Notes under the pieces: model-generated
What the model was told of the DNA's origin: nothing
Databases searched by the model: none
Seen by the model: only the letters and a program-made list of their open reading frames with translations
Translations under genes and position numbers: made by a program
Shown here: one piece after another, positions 41,605 through 50,175 of the stretch
Layout of the letters: the number at the start of each line of letters is the position of its first letter
Position numbering within the stretch: the stretch's first letter is position 1
Source: Rubrobacter indicoceani
GTDB taxonomy: Bacteria; Actinomycetota; Rubrobacteria; Rubrobacterales; Rubrobacteraceae
Assembly (NCBI RefSeq): GCF_003568865.1
Contig: NZ_CP031115.1
Coordinates: forward strand, 868,001 to 932,000
Direction of reading: 5' to 3'
DNA: 64,000 bases

Positions 41605-42134
41605 TGGGGACGACCGCAGGCAGGAAAGAATCGTGGACGACGTGGTTTTACCGGCTCGCCGTCAACGTTTATCCGTCGTACCGGGGGAGCGGCGGTCGGG
41701 TGAAGTACATCGCCCCGGACTGGCTGGAGGTTCGGATGGAGCTGCCGCTGAGCTGGCGCACGAAGAACAGCGCCGGGACGATCTTCGGCGGCTCGCTCTA
41801 CTCGGCGATAGACCCGTTTTTCGCGCTGATGGTCGCAAAGAACCTCGGGCGCGAGTACGTTGTGTGGGACAAGGCCGCAAAGATCCGGTACAGGAGGCCC
41901 GGCGACGCGAAGCTCTACGCAAGGTTCGTGCTGGACCGGTCGGAGATAGAAGGGATACGGCGTGAGATGGAACATCGAAGGTCCACCGACCGGGTATATA
42001 CCGTTGAGCTGGTGGACGGGTTAGGGGACGTGAAGACGCGCATCGAAAAAACCATCTACGTCGGGTGGCGGGACATGAGACGCTCTGACGCGGAAAAGCG
42101 ACGCGGGTTTGTACACGAAAAGGAGGCAGGATGA
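41604..42134 (+). CDS. DUF4442 hotdog-fold protein, possible acyl-CoA thioesterase
   Basis: 176 residues from GTG 41604, which shares a base with the padR stop. The sequence IAPDWLEVRMELPLSWRTKNSAGTIFGGSLYSAIDPFFALMVAKNLG resembles DUF4442/PaaI-like hotdog proteins, with the central G-T-I-F-G-G-S helix that binds CoA thioesters. The rest (KIRYRRPGDAKLYARFVLDRSEIEGIRREMEH) is conserved in form. It may release fatty acids or acyl intermediates in the beta-oxidation pathway. The next gene overlaps its stop (ATGA). Confidence 0.82.
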   Translation: MGTTAGRKESWTTWFYRLAVNVYPSYRGSGGRVKYIAPDWLEVRMELPLSWRTKNSAGTIFGGSLYSAIDPFFALMVAKNLGREYVVWDKAAKIRYRRPGDAKLYARFVLDRSEIEGIRREMEHRRSTDRVYTVELVDGLGDVKTRIEKTIYVGWRDMRRSDAEKRRGFVHEKEAG

Positions 42135-44509
42135 GGCAGATAGGGAAAGTAGCAGTTCTCGGGGCGGGCACGATGGGCGCCGCGATAGCGGGCCACTGCG
42201 CCAACGCCGGGCTTGAGGTGGAGCTTCTCGACATCGCCCCCGGCGACGGCTCCGACGACAACTACGCCGTTGTAAAGGGCGGCTACGACCGGATGAGCAA
42301 GGCCCGCCCGCCCGCGCTTATGGCGAAGTCCGTCCCCGACAGGATAAGGCTCGGTAACTTCGAGGACGACTTCGACCGCATCTCAGGCGCCGACTGGATC
42401 GTCGAGGCGATCATCGAAAAGCTACAGCCGAAGCGCGAACTCTGGGAACGCGTCGAGGCGACGGCGAAGCCCGATGCAATTCTTTCTTCGAACACCTCGG
42501 GCATCCCGCTGCATCAGGTATCGGAGGGGCGTTCGGACGGGTTCAGGAGGCGGTTTCTCGGGACGCACTTCTTTAACCCGCCGCGCTACCTGAAGCTGCT
42601 CGAGATAATCCCGACCGAAGACACCGACCCCGAAGTCGTCGAGTTCGTCCGGACTTTCGGGGAGCGCGTGCTCGGCAAGGGCGGCGTCATAGCCAAGGAC
42701 ACCCCGAACTTCATCGGCAACCGGCTCGGCTCCTTTGCCGGGATGCAGTCCGTAACCTACGCCTTCGAGAACGGCTACACGACCGAGGAGATAGACGCCA
42801 TAACCGGGCCTCTGGTGGGACACCCCAAAACGGCGACCTTCCGGCTGAACGACACCGTCGGGCTGGATATCGCGGTCGGTGTCGCGGAGAACCTGTACGA
42901 GGCCGTCCCGGAGGACGAGTCCCGTGAAGACCTCAAGCCGCACCCGAAGCTGAACGAGATGCTCGATAAAAAGCTTCTCGGCAATAAGACCGGGAGCGGC
43001 TTCTACAAGCGGGACAGGCGCGACGGCAAGACCGTCTTCGACGTTCTGGACCTTGAAACCTTTGAGTACCGGCCCGCCGAAGACCCGGATGTGCCGCTCG
43101 TCTCGCAGGCGCGGGAACAGGGCGACCTCGCCGAGCGGCTGCGGTTCATCATGGACAGTGCGGAGAAGGACCGTCACGCGAAGTATCTGCGCGACACGAT
43201 GCTGCCGTACCTGGCGTACTCGGCGCGGCGCATCCCGGAGATAAGCGACACGCTCGTGGACGCCGACCACGCGATGGAGTGGGGCTTCGGGCACAAGGCC
43301 GGACCGTTCAGGACGTGGGACATGCTCGGGGTCGAGGAGACCGTCAACCGGATGAAGTCGCTGGATATAGAGGTCGCGCCCTGGGTCGAGACTATGCTCG
43401 GCGCGGGCAACGAGAGCTTCTACAAGACCGACGAGGGCGGCCACGAGCTTGCCTACAGCCCGGGGTCGGGGAAGTACGAGGCTGTCTACAGGGACCCGAT
43501 GGTCGTCTCGCTCGACGCGCTGCGCGGTGAAGGCAGGGAACTGGAGCGGAACGATTCGGCGAGCCTGCTCGACCTCGGGGACGGGGTGCTCTGTCTGGAG
43601 TTCCACTCGCGGGGCAACTCGATAGACGGGAACACGCTCGAGATCGGCAAGAAGGCCCTCGCCGCCCTGGAGCGGGACGACGTGGTCGGCCTCGTTATCG
43701 GGAACGAGGGACAGAACTTCTGCGTCGGGGCGAACCTCGGGGAGGTTGCTTTCGCGGCGAAGGGCGGGATGCTCGACATGATCGAGAAAAGAGTCACCGC
43801 GCTTCAGGACCTCCTGATGGCCTTCAAGTACGCCCCGAAGCCGGTCGTCAGCGCGCCGAAGGGCCAGACGCTCGGGGGCGGGCTCGAGATCTGCCTCCAC
43901 TCCGACCGGGTGGTCGCGGCGGGGGAGACGTACATGGGCCTCGTCGAGGCGGGCGTCGGCCTGATCCCGGCGGGCGGCGGCACAAAGGAGCTTGCCCGGC
44001 GCATCGTCTCCCGGCCGCTCAGCAGGGTCGGGGACGTGCCGGTCCTGCCGTTTTTGCAGAAGGCCTTCGAGACCATCGCGATGGCGAAGGTGTCGGCGAG
44101 CGGGCTGGAGGCGCGGGAGATCGGCTTCCTCGACAGGGACGACGTGGTCCTGATGAACCCGGAGCACTTGATCTCGACGGCGAAGCGCGAGGTGCTCGAC
44201 CTGTTGCAGAACTACGCTCCGCCGGAGCGCGGCAAGAACGTTTTTGCCGCCGGGCGCACGGCGCGGGCCGCGCTGGAAGTCGGGGTGAAGTCGCTTCAGT
44301 GGGGCCGTTTCGCCTCGGAGTACGACGGTGTGGTGGCCGGGCAGGCCGCCCGCGTGCTGACCGGCGGGGACCTCTCGCTCGGGCAGTGGGTCCCCGAAGA
44401 GTACCTCCTGAAGCTGGAGCGCGAGGGCTTCCTCGCGCTGCTTGAAAACAGTCAGACCCACGAGCGGATCGAGGCGATGCTCAAGACCGGCAAGCCGCTT
44501 CGCAACTAG
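42131..44509 (+). CDS. fadN: 3-hydroxyacyl-CoA dehydrogenase / enoyl-CoA hydratase fusion (FadN-like)
   Basis: 792 residues in FadN order: dehydrogenase first, hydratase last. The NAD fold AVLGAGTMGAAIAGHCANAGLEV starts at residue 8, followed by the conserved NTSGIPL, THFFNPPRYLKLLEIIP, DTPNFIGNRLG and DTVGLDIAVGVAENL, then a second dehydrogenase-like helical domain. The hydratase domain (about 475 on) has VGLVIGNEGQNFCVGANLGE and PKGQTLGGGLEICLHSDRVVA, EAGVGLIPAGGG. The length and layout match B. subtilis FadN (about 789). It works with FadA and the divergent acyl-CoA dehydrogenase in beta-oxidation. ATGA overlap with the gene before. Confidence 0.94.
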   Translation: MRQIGKVAVLGAGTMGAAIAGHCANAGLEVELLDIAPGDGSDDNYAVVKGGYDRMSKARPPALMAKSVPDRIRLGNFEDDFDRISGADWIVEAIIEKLQPKRELWERVEATAKPDAILSSNTSGIPLHQVSEGRSDGFRRRFLGTHFFNPPRYLKLLEIIPTEDTDPEVVEFVRTFGERVLGKGGVIAKDTPNFIGNRLGSFAGMQSVTYAFENGYTTEEIDAITGPLVGHPKTATFRLNDTVGLDIAVGVAENLYEAVPEDESREDLKPHPKLNEMLDKKLLGNKTGSGFYKRDRRDGKTVFDVLDLETFEYRPAEDPDVPLVSQAREQGDLAERLRFIMDSAEKDRHAKYLRDTMLPYLAYSARRIPEISDTLVDADHAMEWGFGHKAGPFRTWDMLGVEETVNRMKSLDIEVAPWVETMLGAGNESFYKTDEGGHELAYSPGSGKYEAVYRDPMVVSLDALRGEGRELERNDSASLLDLGDGVLCLEFHSRGNSIDGNTLEIGKKALAALERDDVVGLVIGNEGQNFCVGANLGEVAFAAKGGMLDMIEKRVTALQDLLMAFKYAPKPVVSAPKGQTLGGGLEICLHSDRVVAAGETYMGLVEAGVGLIPAGGGTKELARRIVSRPLSRVGDVPVLPFLQKAFETIAMAKVSASGLEAREIGFLDRDDVVLMNPEHLISTAKREVLDLLQNYAPPERGKNVFAAGRTARAALEVGVKSLQWGRFASEYDGVVAGQAARVLTGGDLSLGQWVPEEYLLKLEREGFLALLENSQTHERIEAMLKTGKPLRN

Positions 44510-44575
44510 AAAAGCGGTGAGGCGGCGGAAAGAGACCCGCCCGCCGTCCACCGGGACAATCGAAGGGAGAGACAG

Positions 44576-45754
44576 ATGAAGGAAGCAGTGATCGTCAGCG
44601 GAGCGAGGACCGCCGTAGGGCGCGCCCCGCGGGGGACGCTTCGGGGGATACACCCGGTCGACATGACCGCCGCCGCCATCCGCGAGAGCGTGCGCCGGGT
44701 CGAAGGACTCGACCCGGCTGAGGTGGAGGACGTGATCCTCGGCTGCGCGATGCCGGAGGGGACGCAGGGCAACAACGTCGCCCGTCTCGCCTCGCTCGCC
44801 GCCGGGATGCCCGATACCGTCCCGGCCCAGACCGTAAACCGGTTCTGCTCCTCGGGGCTTCAGACCATCGCGCTGGCCGCCGAGCGGATAATGGTCGGAC
44901 ACGCGACCACGATAGTCGCCGGGGGCCTGGAGCACATGTCCTCGACCATCGAGATGCCGACCTTCGCTCCGGCCCCGACGCTGATGGAGTCCAGCCCGGC
45001 GGTCTACATGGGGATGGGCCTGACCGGGGAGCAGGTCGCAAGGGAGTTCGAGGTAAGCCGCGAGGACCAGGACGAGTTCGCCCTCCGAAGCCACACCCGC
45101 GCTCAGGAGGCCGTCGAGAACGGACGCTTCGACGAGCAGATAGTCCCCCTGAACGTGGACTACGAGTGGGTGGACGACGACGGCGAGGTACACCGCCGGG
45201 ACGTGACCTTCGAGCGCGACGAGGGACCGCGCGATACCTCGCTTGAGAAGCTCGCCAGGCTCCCGACCGTCTTTCAGCAGGGCGGCACCGTCACGGCGGG
45301 CAACTCCAGCCAGCGTTCGGACGGCTCGGCCGCCGTCGTTGTAATGGAGCGCGAAGAGGCCGAGCGACGCGGCCTTACGCCGCTGGCGCGCTTCGTCGGG
45401 TTCGCCCTCGGCGGCGTCCGGCCCGAGGTCATGGGCATCGGCCCGTCCGTCGCCATCCCGAAGGTTCTGGAGCAGACCGGCCTCACGATGGACGACATAG
45501 ACCTCATCGAGTTCAACGAAGCCTTCGCCGCGCAGGCCCTCGCCGTGATCCGCAAGGTCGGCATGGACCTCGAGAAGACCAACGTCAACGGCGGTGCCAT
45601 CGCCCTCGGCCACCCCATGGGCGCTACGGGCACCAAGCTCACCGTTCAGCTCATGAGCGAGATGAAGCGGCGGAACTCGCGCTACGGCATGGTCACCATG
45701 TGCATCGGCGGCGGCATGGGGGCTGCGGGCATCTTCGAAAACCTGCAGAACTAG
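44576..45754 (+). CDS. fadA: acetyl-CoA acyltransferase (thiolase, FadA)
   Basis: 392 residues; final thiolytic step of beta-oxidation. Thiolase residues present: nucleophile Cys in NRFCSSGLQTIALAAERI (about residue 91), FNEAFAAQALAVIRK, NVNGGAIALGHPMGATGTKLTVQL (His), and the C-terminal CIGGGMGAAGIFE Cys. GAAGGGAGAGAC precedes ATG 66 bases after fadN. A strong hairpin follows 22 bases after the stop. Confidence 0.95.
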   Translation: MKEAVIVSGARTAVGRAPRGTLRGIHPVDMTAAAIRESVRRVEGLDPAEVEDVILGCAMPEGTQGNNVARLASLAAGMPDTVPAQTVNRFCSSGLQTIALAAERIMVGHATTIVAGGLEHMSSTIEMPTFAPAPTLMESSPAVYMGMGLTGEQVAREFEVSREDQDEFALRSHTRAQEAVENGRFDEQIVPLNVDYEWVDDDGEVHRRDVTFERDEGPRDTSLEKLARLPTVFQQGGTVTAGNSSQRSDGSAAVVVMEREEAERRGLTPLARFVGFALGGVRPEVMGIGPSVAIPKVLEQTGLTMDDIDLIEFNEAFAAQALAVIRKVGMDLEKTNVNGGAIALGHPMGATGTKLTVQLMSEMKRRNSRYGMVTMCIGGGMGAAGIFENLQN

Positions 45755-45776
45755 CCGACCGGCAACGGGAACAACG

Positions 45777-45816
45777 AACGTCCGTCCGAGGTCCATATCG
45801 GACGGACGTTTCTATC
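45777..45816 (+). terminator. terminator after fadA
   Basis: A perfect 13-bp stem, AACGTCCGTCCGA (45777-45789) with TCGGACGGACGTT (45798-45810), an 8-base loop, then TCTATC. This ends the fadD-padR-hotdog-fadN-fadA transcript. Confidence 0.85.
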
Positions 45817-45884
45817 TCCGATCCTGCTATCGGTTCACAGAAGCGGGTCAAGCCCCCGCCGGTCAGACGGGTACTCCGGGCCTT

Positions 45885-46583
45885 TCAGTCACCTGCGAAC
45901 ACCCCGTCTATGAGGCGTGGTACGACCGGAACCTTGTTGAGTGCCAGACAGTAGTCCAGATCCCTCTCGTATTCGAGGCGTTTGAGCCTCCGGGCGGCAC
46001 TGTTCGAGCGCAGGGAACTTCCGGAACGCTTGAGGTGCGCCTCTATGATGCGCTCGGCAGGCTCTTCCAGATGTACGCCCCCTTCGCGCAGGCGGGCGAG
46101 GATCTCGGCGGCGGCCGACTCGTCCTCGGAGGCCCGGTTCCCCCTCCATCCGCACCCGATCACCGCGATGCGCGAGCCTGGATCTCCACCGGTGACGATC
46201 GCGTCGGCGACGGCGTGGGCATTGACGAAAGCCCCGGCCAGGATAAAAGGGGAACCTTTAGCGGCTTCGATGATCCTGGTTCCGTTTGTGCTGGAGAGAA
46301 CCACCGTAGATCCGGGCACAATGCCTGCTTTTTCGATTTCCGTAGGTGAATTACCAAAATCGAAGCCCCGTACCTTTGCGCTGCCACGTTCCCCGATCCG
46401 GTAGTCCGCTCCAGGGTAAGAAGCCGCTTCCTCTACCGAGGCGACCGGGATCACGCGAGCGCCCTTTTGTATCAGGACTGCGATCGTAGTGCTCGCCCGG
46501 TAAGCGTCTACCACCACCACCGTCGCACCTTCACGCGCTGCCCGGCGGGCACCTTTTTCTCCTGCGGCGTACGTGGCGATCAC
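45885..46583 (-). CDS. comB: 2-phosphosulfolactate phosphatase family protein (ComB-like)
   Basis: 232 residues starting at GTG 46583 with AAAGGA upstream. The family pattern VVVVDAYRASTTIAVLIQKGARVIPVASVEEA, GFDFGNSPTEI and VVLSSTNGTRIIEAAKG matches ComB, which removes phosphate from 2-phosphosulfolactate in coenzyme M synthesis. ComB-like genes are widespread in bacteria without a known coenzyme M pathway, so the true substrate here is uncertain. It is divergent from a FadR-like regulator across 252 bases, which hints at co-regulation. No ComA or ComC is present. Confidence 0.82.
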   Translation of the reverse strand: MIATYAAGEKGARRAAREGATVVVVDAYRASTTIAVLIQKGARVIPVASVEEAASYPGADYRIGERGSAKVRGFDFGNSPTEIEKAGIVPGSTVVLSSTNGTRIIEAAKGSPFILAGAFVNAHAVADAIVTGGDPGSRIAVIGCGWRGNRASEDESAAAEILARLREGGVHLEEPAERIIEAHLKRSGSSLRSNSAARRLKRLEYERDLDYCLALNKVPVVPRLIDGVFAGD

Positions 46584-46757
46584 GTTGTTGATCCTTTTCT
46601 TTTGTTCATAACGGTCCTGCGCCTCAAATTACTACACTCAAAATAGAGACGCGCAAACCGCAAGCGACTGGGAGGCCGATGCTTGCTGGGCAAGGGAGAC
46701 AGCAGGGAGTTCTTTCTGATGCAGCTAAAATCCGGGACAAATGCAATCGTCGCAGGC

Positions 46758-46777
46758 TGGTTGTAAGATTACAAACA
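46758..46777. promoter_or_regulatory. GntR/FadR-type operator candidate
   Basis: TTGTAA (46761-46766) and TTACAA (46769-46774) form perfect arms; the outer T-G and C-A also pair, giving a near-palindrome of 20 bases with one mismatch. The GT-N-AC form fits GntR-family operators. It lies 59 bases upstream of the FadR-like gene and in the space shared with the comB-like gene. Confidence 0.5.
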
Positions 46778-46835
46778 ATATTGAGTGCCGCTGGAGTGTT
46801 AGCGGAGAAGGACTTAACGAGGAGATCATCCAAGC

Positions 46836-47615
46836 GTGAAGCCCATACAGAGAGCCTCCCTTGCCGACGTAGTATCCGAGAGGATACTGTCGTTGATCGA
46901 GGACGGAGAGTATCGTGCCGGGGACCGGCTGCCGAGTGAGCGAGAGCTGGGCGAGCAGCTGGGCGTCGGTAGAACTTCGATACGCGAGGGCCTGAGCTAT
47001 CTGGACAAGCTCGGCGTTCTGGACATCCATCAGGGTCGGGGAATGGTAGTCCGCTCCTTTTCGCTTGAAGACCTCTTCGCGAGTCCGGCACTTGTATCGG
47101 GGATAGTGGAGCTGCCCGAAAAGCAGATCCGGAATCTCATGCATACCAGGCGTGTTCTTGAGCAGGAGGCGGCACGCCTCGCTGCGGTCAGCCGCACCTC
47201 CGGTGACCTCGAACAGATAAGAGAAATCATCGAAGCGATGAAGCGCAGCGGTGGTCACCCCGAACAGTGGTTCAAGCTGGATCGACGCTTTCACGTCGCG
47301 GTCGTCACCGCATCCGACAACTCGGCACTAATCGAGCTGGTCAAGCTGCACTGGGATCTGTTCTCAAGGTTTTCCAGGCACTCACATGTCGTCCGGCACA
47401 TCCCCTTGTTCGTGACCAACGCCACCCGCTTCCACGAGCAGATCTACCTTGCAATAGCGGCGGCGGACCCGATACAAGCGGGTGAGAAGATGTGCGTCCA
47501 CCTCAAGAACAGCGAGGCTATCGTGCTGGATAGAATCGAGGCCTCTGAGGAAGAGCCTCCCACCCTGGATTACGAACCAGGTACCGACGAACACGAGCCA
47601 CACATCAAAGGCTGA
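46836..47615 (+). CDS. FadR/GntR family transcriptional regulator (FCD domain)
   Basis: 259 residues from GTG 46836, with GAGGAG upstream. The winged helix (IQRASLADVVSERILSLIEDGEYRAGDRLPSERELGEQLGVGRTSIREGLSYLDKLGVLDIHQGRGMVV) and an all-helical FCD effector domain with metal-binding Asp/His residues (RRFHVAVVTASDNSALIELV, NATRFHEQIYLAIAAADP) are complete. FCD regulators sense small carboxylates or sugars. It is followed by a dha/aldolase cluster and preceded divergently by comB, so it most likely controls one or both. The 311 bases after it form a leader for that cluster. Confidence 0.93.
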   Translation: MKPIQRASLADVVSERILSLIEDGEYRAGDRLPSERELGEQLGVGRTSIREGLSYLDKLGVLDIHQGRGMVVRSFSLEDLFASPALVSGIVELPEKQIRNLMHTRRVLEQEAARLAAVSRTSGDLEQIREIIEAMKRSGGHPEQWFKLDRRFHVAVVTASDNSALIELVKLHWDLFSRFSRHSHVVRHIPLFVTNATRFHEQIYLAIAAADPIQAGEKMCVHLKNSEAIVLDRIEASEEEPPTLDYEPGTDEHEPHIKG

Positions 47616-47926
47616 CACCTCTTCCCACACCGACTGAAGAATTATCTCACCGAGGCTCGGGTTCTTGTTCTTCGTGTCTTGCAAAGGTCTCGTTGCGAAA
47701 CGTCTGATGACCTGATAATCTGCTGACGCTCGATTTCGTATAGTGGAGAGCGGCGGGGTCGGAATGCGGCAGAAGCTCGCGAGTTGAAGAGGTCGGTTGT
47801 GGCTTGGCGGGCTGGCCTTCCGAGGCTTTGCGGCAGCGTCATCGCAGCGACACGGACTCCAGAAACCAGTGGTTAAGAGAACGAGGAGCGGTTCGCAGAC
47901 GTCGTAAAGAAACGTTCGAGGAGGCA
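47616..47926. other. leader region before the transaldolase-like gene
   Basis: About 310 bases without a gene. It contains CTGAT units repeated at 8-base spacing (47704-47708, 47712-47716, and a related CTGCTGAC at 47720-47727) followed by a TATAGT at 47739-47744 that could be a -10. The repeats might be an operator for the upstream FadR-like protein. Everything else is unremarkable. Confidence 0.4.
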
Positions 47927-47932
47927 ATGCCG

Positions 47933-49309
47933 ATGACGCATATCGCAAGTACTACTATAGGAACGTTAGCAGGTGGTCAGAAGGGTCTCAGGACTGTAAC
48001 GGGGGACGAGAAGTACCTGGACCGGGTCCGGGGCCACGCCCTCGGCCTGGAGGATCTCATAACCCTCAGAGGTCTTGCAACGAGCGTCGGTGTAACGGGG
48101 CGGTTCAAGGAGATAGTCGACTACTTCGGAACCCCCGAAGGTGAGACACCGGCTGGGTTCAGGGTCGAGAAGGTTCTGGCGGACGATGGTGCGTTGAGCT
48201 TTGACCTTGTGCGCGACATCGGCTACGACAAAAACGGACAGAAGCGGCCGACGGGTCTGGTCTTCTCGGTTGACAGCGCGAACCCGTACGAGATCGAGCC
48301 GGCCGCCGGGCTGATCGGGAACCTCACGTGCAACCCGGGCATCGTATACGACCTGTTCCTCAACAACCCCGAGGCCAACGTGGGCAACAAGTTCGGGACG
48401 CTTGAAGAGGTACTGGAGGAGATCGGGCGCATCGTGGGGCCGGGTACGGACGTCAGCGTCGAGCTGAACAACCCCTTTGAAGAAGATTTCGGGAAGATCC
48501 TCGAACAGATCCACGTCTACGAGGAGATACTCAGCAAGCATCGCCTGGTGGTAAAAGTGCCGCATACCGGGCCTGTGAACCCTCAGAACGTCCGGCAGCT
48601 CCTCGAAGGCGACGGGCGGCTGGACGTCCGTTATGATCAGGGAACGACCGCTGACTACCTGCGCGGCCACAACCTCGCGCTCAAGCTGCACGAGCACGGA
48701 TACCGCGTGAACTTCACGCTTATGTTCGCACCGCATCAGGCCGCGCTCGCTCTGCAGGCCCGCCCGTACTTTATCAACGCCTTTCTGCGTAACCGCATAA
48801 CCGCCACCCGCACGTTCCGGGGGTTGTTCGCGGCCTACGAGAGCAGTGAGGATATCGGGTTCATCAAGCAGTTGCGCGACTTCATGGTCGCCAACGATTA
48901 CCTCGCCGCCGGTGAAAGCAACATGGATCTTCTGGAAGTGGTCGAGCGAGCCAAAGTGATCATGCACAACCGGCGGCACGACACCGAGGGTGCTGACGGT
49001 CTGGACAGCGCGCGGCACGCTCTGCGCTGGCTGCGTACGACTAACCTGTCTGATACGCGCCTGATCCTGTGCAGCATGCAGGGGCCTCTTAACTACCCGG
49101 ACATAATGCGGATGCTCACCGAAGAGGAGTTTATCGGGATGCACGACCGGGTCGTCATAACGACCGAGCCAAACTACCTGGCCCGCTGGACGAGCCACCC
49201 GCAGGTAGTCTCCTACCAGCGACGCTTTATGCGGGCGGCACGCGCCGTGAACGAGGGCGAGGCCAACTCGCCCCTCGAAGAGAAGCTACAGGAGGGAGCC
49301 CCTTCATGA
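47933..49309 (+). CDS. transaldolase-like protein (long form)
   Basis: 458 residues from ATG 47933, chosen because GAGGAGG lies 8 bases upstream; an in-frame ATG six bases earlier is too close. The TIM-barrel transaldolase pattern is clear: DSANPYEIEPAAGLIGNLTCNPGIVYDLF, the Schiff-base lysine in RLVVKVPHTGPV (K208), and VNFTLMFAPHQAALALQARPYFINAFLRNR. The N-terminal 100 residues and the C-terminal 100 residues (helical) extend it beyond the usual 220-340 residue enzymes. It is not a typical TalB or F6P aldolase, so its substrate is open. The stop overlaps the aldolase start (ATGA). Confidence 0.82.
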   Translation: MTHIASTTIGTLAGGQKGLRTVTGDEKYLDRVRGHALGLEDLITLRGLATSVGVTGRFKEIVDYFGTPEGETPAGFRVEKVLADDGALSFDLVRDIGYDKNGQKRPTGLVFSVDSANPYEIEPAAGLIGNLTCNPGIVYDLFLNNPEANVGNKFGTLEEVLEEIGRIVGPGTDVSVELNNPFEEDFGKILEQIHVYEEILSKHRLVVKVPHTGPVNPQNVRQLLEGDGRLDVRYDQGTTADYLRGHNLALKLHEHGYRVNFTLMFAPHQAALALQARPYFINAFLRNRITATRTFRGLFAAYESSEDIGFIKQLRDFMVANDYLAAGESNMDLLEVVERAKVIMHNRRHDTEGADGLDSARHALRWLRTTNLSDTRLILCSMQGPLNYPDIMRMLTEEEFIGMHDRVVITTEPNYLARWTSHPQVVSYQRRFMRAARAVNEGEANSPLEEKLQEGAPS

Positions 49310-50175
49310 CCATCGTCCCGGCAAAGGAAATAATGGATCGCGCCTTCGAGGAGGGTTACGGGGTCGCGGCGTTCAACTTTTTCAACGACCTTACTCTGGA
49401 GGCCATCCTCGCCGCTGCAACCGAGCTGGAGTCACCCCTGATCGCCCAGACTTCCCTTAAAACAGTGAAGGCTTACGGGGCGAAGCAACTCTACGGAATG
49501 TTCCGGGCGATGGCCGATGAGGTTCCGGTTCCCGTGACGCTGCATCTCGATCACTGTCCGGACAGGGAGTGGCTTACGACCTGTCTTGAAACCGGCTGGA
49601 ACTCCGTTCTCTTTGACGGGTCACACCTCGATGTCGAAGACAACACCCGCCAGACCCGCGAGGTCGTCGAGGAGGCAAACGGGTACGGGGCGCAGGTAGA
49701 GGGCGAGATCGAGAGCGTAACCGGTGTGGAGGATGATATCGGCTCCGACGAGGAGGCTTTTGTCCATCCGGTTGAGGTTTCCATAGACTTTATCGAGGAG
49801 ACCGGCATCTACTCCTTTGCCACTGCGGTCGGCACCGCTCACGGCATGTACGCTGCGGAGCCTGACCTCAAGCCTGAAAGGGTAACCGAGATAAAGGAGA
49901 AGAAGCCCGTCCCGCAGGTGCTGCACGGAGGCACGGGCCTTGAGGAGGGGCAGTTCAGGGATCTTATCTCACGGGGCTGCGCCAAGGTGAACATCTCAAC
50001 AGCGATCAAGATCTCCTTTATGGAGGCGACCCGCGAGTTTCTTGACGAGAACCCCGGCAAGCACGACCCGCCCTCCCTGTTCACGCACGTGCGCGGGCGG
50101 GTTCAGAGAACGGCGGCGGAGCACATCCAGATGTTCGGATCCGCCGGGAAGTCTCAAGGGGTGGCGGCCCGGTGA
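49306..50175 (+). CDS. class II fructose/ketose-bisphosphate aldolase family protein
   Basis: 289 residues. Zinc-dependent aldolase residues are visible: VTLHLDHCPDREWL, EGEIESVTGVEDDI, VGTAHGMYA, VPQVLHGGTGLEEGQFRDLI, and CAKVNISTAIKI. The length fits GatY/KbaY or FbaA-like enzymes that cleave ketose 1-phosphate or 1,6-bisphosphates into DHAP and an aldehyde. Combined with dhaK/dhaL and a transaldolase-like partner, it suggests entry of a sugar phosphate into triose metabolism. Overlaps both neighbours (ATGA before, GTGA after). Confidence 0.9.
   Translation: MTIVPAKEIMDRAFEEGYGVAAFNFFNDLTLEAILAAATELESPLIAQTSLKTVKAYGAKQLYGMFRAMADEVPVPVTLHLDHCPDREWLTTCLETGWNSVLFDGSHLDVEDNTRQTREVVEEANGYGAQVEGEIESVTGVEDDIGSDEEAFVHPVEVSIDFIEETGIYSFATAVGTAHGMYAAEPDLKPERVTEIKEKKPVPQVLHGGTGLEEGQFRDLISRGCAKVNISTAIKISFMEATREFLDENPGKHDPPSLFTHVRGRVQRTAAEHIQMFGSAGKSQGVAAR

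Noticed and set aside
42422-45796. A 1124-codon open frame antisense to fadN and fadA
   Set aside because: It mirrors the two real genes in a high-GC sequence; its translation is Arg/Val/Leu/Glu-rich with no family sequence, and the sense strand has complete motifs and ribosome-binding sites.
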